Assembly (NCBI GenBank): GCA_964584805.1
Contig: CAZPAY010000012.1
Coordinates: 1-63,771, forward strand
Direction: 5' to 3'
DNA from: JABHIE01 sp964584805
Lineage (GTDB): Bacteria; Planctomycetota; UBA1135
DNA: 63,771 bases
The notes under the pieces: model-generated
Seen by the model: the letters and a program-made list of their open reading frames with translations, nothing else
The model's database searches: none
Told to the model about the DNA's origin: nothing
Position numbers and translations under genes: made by a program
Shown here: piece by piece, positions 60,564 through 63,771 of the stretch
Position numbering within the stretch: the stretch's first letter is position 1
Layout of the letters: each line of letters opens with the position of its first letter

Positions 60564-62264
60564 TTAGTCAGAAAGCTGGGACGATGTGCGCACTCGGGAT
60601 GTACACAGCTTCACATGGCTGTCTTGGAATGCCATGCGGGAATGGACCTGCCAAGCAGGCTCTGTTTGCGGAAAGTCAGAACGATAATGCGCACCACGGG
60701 ATTCTTCGCGAAAAAGTGCAGAACGCGTAATCGCCATGCCGACTTGAATCATATTGGCTGTTTCAACACCAGCAGGTGTGAATGGCCCCAGATGAGAAAG
60801 AAAGCCACACCAAGTGCGGAGGTCTTCCACAGCATCTTTAAGGCCTTCAGCATCACGCACGATGCCGACTTGGCGCCACATCAGCGATTTTAAGGAGTAT
60901 GTGATATCCGTGAGATTTAACTCAATTCCATCTGAATGGTCGGCCTCCTGGCCAGGTGGGAGGAGGAATCTGCGGGCACCGCCCCCAGTGGCTTGACTCA
61001 TTTTCCGACCGACAATACGGCCATGAGCTAGAGCTTCAAGCAAGCTGTTTGAACCCATGCGGTTGGCCCCGTGAAACCCTGTCGAGGCACATTCCCCAAC
61101 TGCCCATAGCCCAGGCAAAGATGTTTGCCCGTTGCCATCAGCGGCAACCCCACCCACGAAATAGTGGACCGCGGGTCGAACTGGCACGGGGTCAGAACCG
61201 ATGAATATGCCAAATTTGGCTGCAATACGAGCTAAGCCAGGAAAACGCTCTTCCGCTCTTGGAACCAAGGACAAATCGAGTTGAACATGGGTATCGCCAG
61301 CATCAAACATTTGATCGTAAATCGCACGACTGACGACATCACGGGGTGCCAATTCGCAATCCTCGTGGTAATCCTGCATGAATGCGTGGCCAGCCCGATT
61401 GCGCAAAATGGCTCCTTCGCCACGGACGACTTCCGAAATGAGGAAGCGAGCGGCACCAGCGAGATAAAGAATAGTCGGATGAAACTGAACAAACTCTAAA
61501 TCCTGGAGGATTGCGCCTGCGCGAAGTGCCATCGCTAAGCCATCTGCTGTGGCGAGCTGGGGATTCGTTGTTTCTCGATAAAGTTGGCCCCCGCCACCCG
61601 TTGCAAGCAAGACTTGCGATGCTTCAAAAATGACCGTCTCAAAGTCGGATTGGCCACTCTTTGACTGCATGCAAACGGCACCCGAAACTTTGCCTTCACT
61701 ATCCTTAACAAAATCGACAGCAGTAACATGAGTGAAAAGGTCAATGCGCGGATGCTGCTTGGCTTGCAGGAGTAAGACTCGCTGCAATTCCCGCCCCGTA
61801 GATGTACTACCAGAATGGAGAATTCTTGCGACACGATGCCCCCCCTCGCGGCCTAACTCAAGATGCCCATTAGGGGTATGGTCGAAAGCCATCCCGAGAC
61901 TGGAGAGCCAATCCATCGTATCTGGCGCAGCATTCGTTAGTTGGTGGACAATTTCGGCCTCGGACAGCCCGTAGCCAAGCCGCAAGGTGTCGGCGGCATG
62001 GATTTGAGGGTCGTCGTCATCGCCAACGGCGGCTGCAACGCCACCTTGAGCAAAGCGGGTGTTGCCCATGGAAGCGTCACCTTTGGCAAGCACCATGACA
62101 TGTGCGCCTTCTTCCGCTGCAGAAAGGGCTGCGCTTAGCCCCGCAGAACCAGCACCAACGATAAGAATATCCCCCCGAAATACGGGTAAGGAGCGTGCAC
62201 TAAACGGCAGCCTTTTCAATGGCGAAACGGGTCGCCAGTCAGAATCATGAGGTGCATGAGGCAT
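60564..62264 (-). CDS. nadB: L-aspartate oxidase
   Basis: A 566-residue FAD enzyme (E. coli 540) that oxidises aspartate to iminoaspartate in NAD synthesis. FAD site DILIVGAGSAGLSAALSAAE at about 30; TRFAQGGVAAAVGDDDDP; VVRGEGAILRNRAGHAF; HYFVGGVAADGNGQT and LWAVGECASTGFHGANRMGS. All the succinate-dehydrogenase-like motifs are intact. nadA and nadC are not adjacent; hflX follows. The ATG is divergent from lexA with 223 bases between. Confidence 0.96.
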   Translation of the reverse strand: MPHAPHDSDWRPVSPLKRLPFSARSLPVFRGDILIVGAGSAGLSAALSAAEEGAHVMVLAKGDASMGNTRFAQGGVAAAVGDDDDPQIHAADTLRLGYGLSEAEIVHQLTNAAPDTMDWLSSLGMAFDHTPNGHLELGREGGHRVARILHSGSTSTGRELQRVLLLQAKQHPRIDLFTHVTAVDFVKDSEGKVSGAVCMQSKSGQSDFETVIFEASQVLLATGGGGQLYRETTNPQLATADGLAMALRAGAILQDLEFVQFHPTILYLAGAARFLISEVVRGEGAILRNRAGHAFMQDYHEDCELAPRDVVSRAIYDQMFDAGDTHVQLDLSLVPRAEERFPGLARIAAKFGIFIGSDPVPVRPAVHYFVGGVAADGNGQTSLPGLWAVGECASTGFHGANRMGSNSLLEALAHGRIVGRKMSQATGGGARRFLLPPGQEADHSDGIELNLTDITYSLKSLMWRQVGIVRDAEGLKDAVEDLRTWCGFLSHLGPFTPAGVETANMIQVGMAITRSALFREESRGAHYRSDFPQTEPAWQVHSRMAFQDSHVKLCTSRVRTSSQLSD

Positions 62265-62339
62265 GGAATGCCCATTTTACATGGGTTTTAACGAATATGA
62301 TGAATGGAAGAGTGTAGAAAAATATTTGAAGAATTACCC

Positions 62340-62384
62340 TTGTTAGGGTTTTGTTAGCGGGTAAACTAGTTAGGCCTTTGTTAG
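62340..62384 (+). promoter_or_regulatory. Candidate lexA promoter/operator: four GTTAG direct repeats
   Basis: GTTAG occurs at 62342, 62353, 62369 and 62380. Steps are 11, 16 and 11 bases, so there are two pairs, each repeating every 11 bases (one helical turn), in direct orientation. A TTGTTA (-35-like, 62340) and TAAACT (-10-like, 62362) separated by 16 bases lie inside the array, so a bound repressor would cover the promoter. The 11-base period equals that of the alphaproteobacterial LexA box (GTTC-N7-GTTC). LexA binding is inferred. Confidence 0.5.
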
Positions 62385-62487
62385 GCACAACCCTCATGAA
62401 AAAATTCTTCACACAAACACATAAAGACGAGATAGAAGCGTTCCTTTGCGTAGCCGGCATGCTCCTCGGATTCGCTATGGTTTAGGC

Positions 62488-63135
62488 ATGGGACTCACCC
62501 CGAAACAACTCAAGGTGTTGGAAACAATCCACAATCACCAGCTAGAGACGAGCTTATCTCCCACACTTGCTGAAATCGGCGAGGTCATGGGAGTCAGTCG
62601 CGTGACCATTCATGGGCATGTGAAAGCCCTGATCGCAAACCATTACCTTGAAAACCTTGAGCCGGGCGCATCCCGTGGTTTAGTTTTTACAGCGGCCGCA
62701 AGAGAAGTCTTACAGCTCGCGCAAAGTGATCATTATTCCGAGTTGACCGCTCAAGAGACATCAAGCTTGCCCATTGCAGGTCGTATTGCAGCAGGTGGGC
62801 CAATTGAGGCAATAGAGCATCAAGACCGCATGACTTTAATGGAATTAGTGCCCTCCACTAGCGAGACATACTTACTCACGGTAAGTGGCGATTCAATGAT
62901 TGACGCGCACATTCAATCTGGCGATTTGGTCGTCATTGAAAAAAACAAATCCCCTCACTCAGGTGATATTGTTGTTGCCGTTTTACCGGATGAGCAGGCC
63001 ACATTGAAGTACTTCAAGCCGCAGCCTGACAACAGCATCATCTTGCTGCCAGCCAACGACGATTACTCCCCTATTCGCACCACCGAAGTGGAAATACGCG
63101 GGGTCGTTACAGGCGTCATTCGCAAGTACTCCTAG
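62488..63135 (+). CDS. lexA: LexA repressor
   Basis: A 215-residue SOS repressor. The N-terminal winged helix-turn-helix (about 1-70) has LTPKQLKVLETIHNHQLE and VTIHGHVKALIAN. The cleavage site is IAAGGP (Ala102-Gly103), and the catalytic dyad is Ser136 (VSGDSMID) and Lys174 (ATLKYF). Thus RecA-stimulated self-cleavage should be intact. ATG at 62488 is preferred over a longer reading from 62446. It lies downstream of the GTTAG repeats, and faces the rRNA operon. Confidence 0.95.
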   Translation: MGLTPKQLKVLETIHNHQLETSLSPTLAEIGEVMGVSRVTIHGHVKALIANHYLENLEPGASRGLVFTAAAREVLQLAQSDHYSELTAQETSSLPIAGRIAAGGPIEAIEHQDRMTLMELVPSTSETYLLTVSGDSMIDAHIQSGDLVVIEKNKSPHSGDIVVAVLPDEQATLKYFKPQPDNSIILLPANDDYSPIRTTEVEIRGVVTGVIRKYS

Positions 63136-63169
63136 GCACTGTCTTTGCCACGAAACGCCCCTTGTGGGC

Positions 63170-63209
63170 AAAAAAAACAGCCCGCGCAGTCAAAAGACTG
63201 CGCGGGCTG
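63170..63209 (-). terminator. Rho-independent terminator of the rRNA operon
   Basis: Perfect 14-bp stem CAGCCCGCGCAGTC / GACTGCGCGGGCTG (63178-63209) with an AAAA loop. In the minus direction it is followed by eight T residues. It lies 11 bases past the 5S rRNA 3' end. lexA reads toward it from the other side and may share it. Confidence 0.92.
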
Positions 63210-63220
63210 CTAATTGAAAC

Positions 63221-63328
63221 CCTGGCACTAACCTACTTTCACGGACGAACCACTATCATCGGCAAAACCTGCTTAACGACCGAGTTCGGAATGGAATCGG
63301 GTGTGGCCAGGTTTTTATGGGCACCAGG
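63221..63328 (-). rRNA. rrf: 5S ribosomal RNA
   Basis: The minus strand reads CCTGGTGCCCATAAAAACCT, then CACACCCGATTCCATTCCGA, ACTCGGTCGTTAAGC and GCCGATGATAGT, closing with GTGCCAGG that pairs with the 5' end. This is the 5S pattern (loop CCGAACTCGG, helix I at the ends). Length about 108; ends are estimated from helix I. Confidence 0.93.
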
Positions 63329-63414
63329 GAGGATGGTGACAGGAAGCGTAATCATTTGTAATTTTGAATCTTGCAGATCCCCTCAGGGACCCGCTTAGAG
63401 CGGATCGCAGAGGG

Positions 63415-63771
<357 letters not shown>

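Overview
The window (about 53% GC by eye, not computed) is a dense chromosomal segment of a Gram-negative bacterium. Outer-membrane and LPS genes (hldE, an LpxL-type acyltransferase, lpxK), beta-barrel porins and many lipoprotein signal peptides are visible. Two DUF1573 lipoproteins, FG-GAP proteins, a tricorn-type protease and an alkaline-phosphatase-superfamily lipoprotein together suggest a planctomycete or a related PVC/FCB-type lineage. That placement is inference; the partial 23S rRNA at the right end would settle it. I saw no insertion sequence, prophage, CRISPR array or tRNA gene.

Layout. Positions 1-11212 (minus) hold nine genes with overlaps or gaps of 0-4 bases: two DUF1573 lipoproteins, PilB-like ATPase, PilT, second PilB-like ATPase, PilC/GspF, histidine kinase and two CNNM/CorC membrane proteins, the last cut by the window edge. 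Positions 11250-14700 (plus) carry a small lipoprotein and pyruvate,phosphate dikinase. Positions 14721-19818 (minus) carry yebC, a degenerate GGDEF protein, a TlpA-like protein with an in-frame TGA at its first active-site cysteine (probable selenocysteine), rplM-rpsI, a membrane protein and an FtsQ-like protein. Positions 19875-23724 (plus) carry a Ski2-like helicase, an exported unknown and an RlmI-like rRNA methyltransferase.

Positions 23749-36330 (minus) form a long envelope cluster: exported unknown, tricorn-like S41 protease, NfeD, SPFH protein, ABC ATPase and permease, PDZ lipoprotein and two FG-GAP proteins. Positions 36459-40579 (plus) carry a REC-GGDEF diguanylate cyclase, a fused aconitase-family enzyme, a Tat-exported hydroxypyruvate-isomerase-like TIM barrel and a small unknown. 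Positions 40589-47664 (minus) carry tryptophanase, a phosphatase/sulfatase-fold lipoprotein, lpxK, an LpxL-like gene, hldE and a TauE/SafE permease. Positions 47723-54927 hold a coiled-coil DUF2325-like protein, rpoZ, a TIGR03960-type radical SAM protein, a HAD protein, two paralogous porins and ribE. Positions 55034-59223 (plus) carry trmD, rplS, secDF and a LysM protein. Positions 59267-62264 (minus) carry nadB and hflX. lexA (plus) then faces an rRNA operon (5S and the 3' end of 23S, minus strand).

The most interesting items are the UGA-containing thioredoxin-like gene with a SECIS-like hairpin, the GTTAG direct repeats with 11-base spacing upstream of lexA, and the coupling of DUF1573 lipoproteins to a pilus-motor operon. 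One of that operon's ATPases carries an apparently intact c-di-GMP-binding MshEN region. No gene-free stretch exceeds 300 bases.
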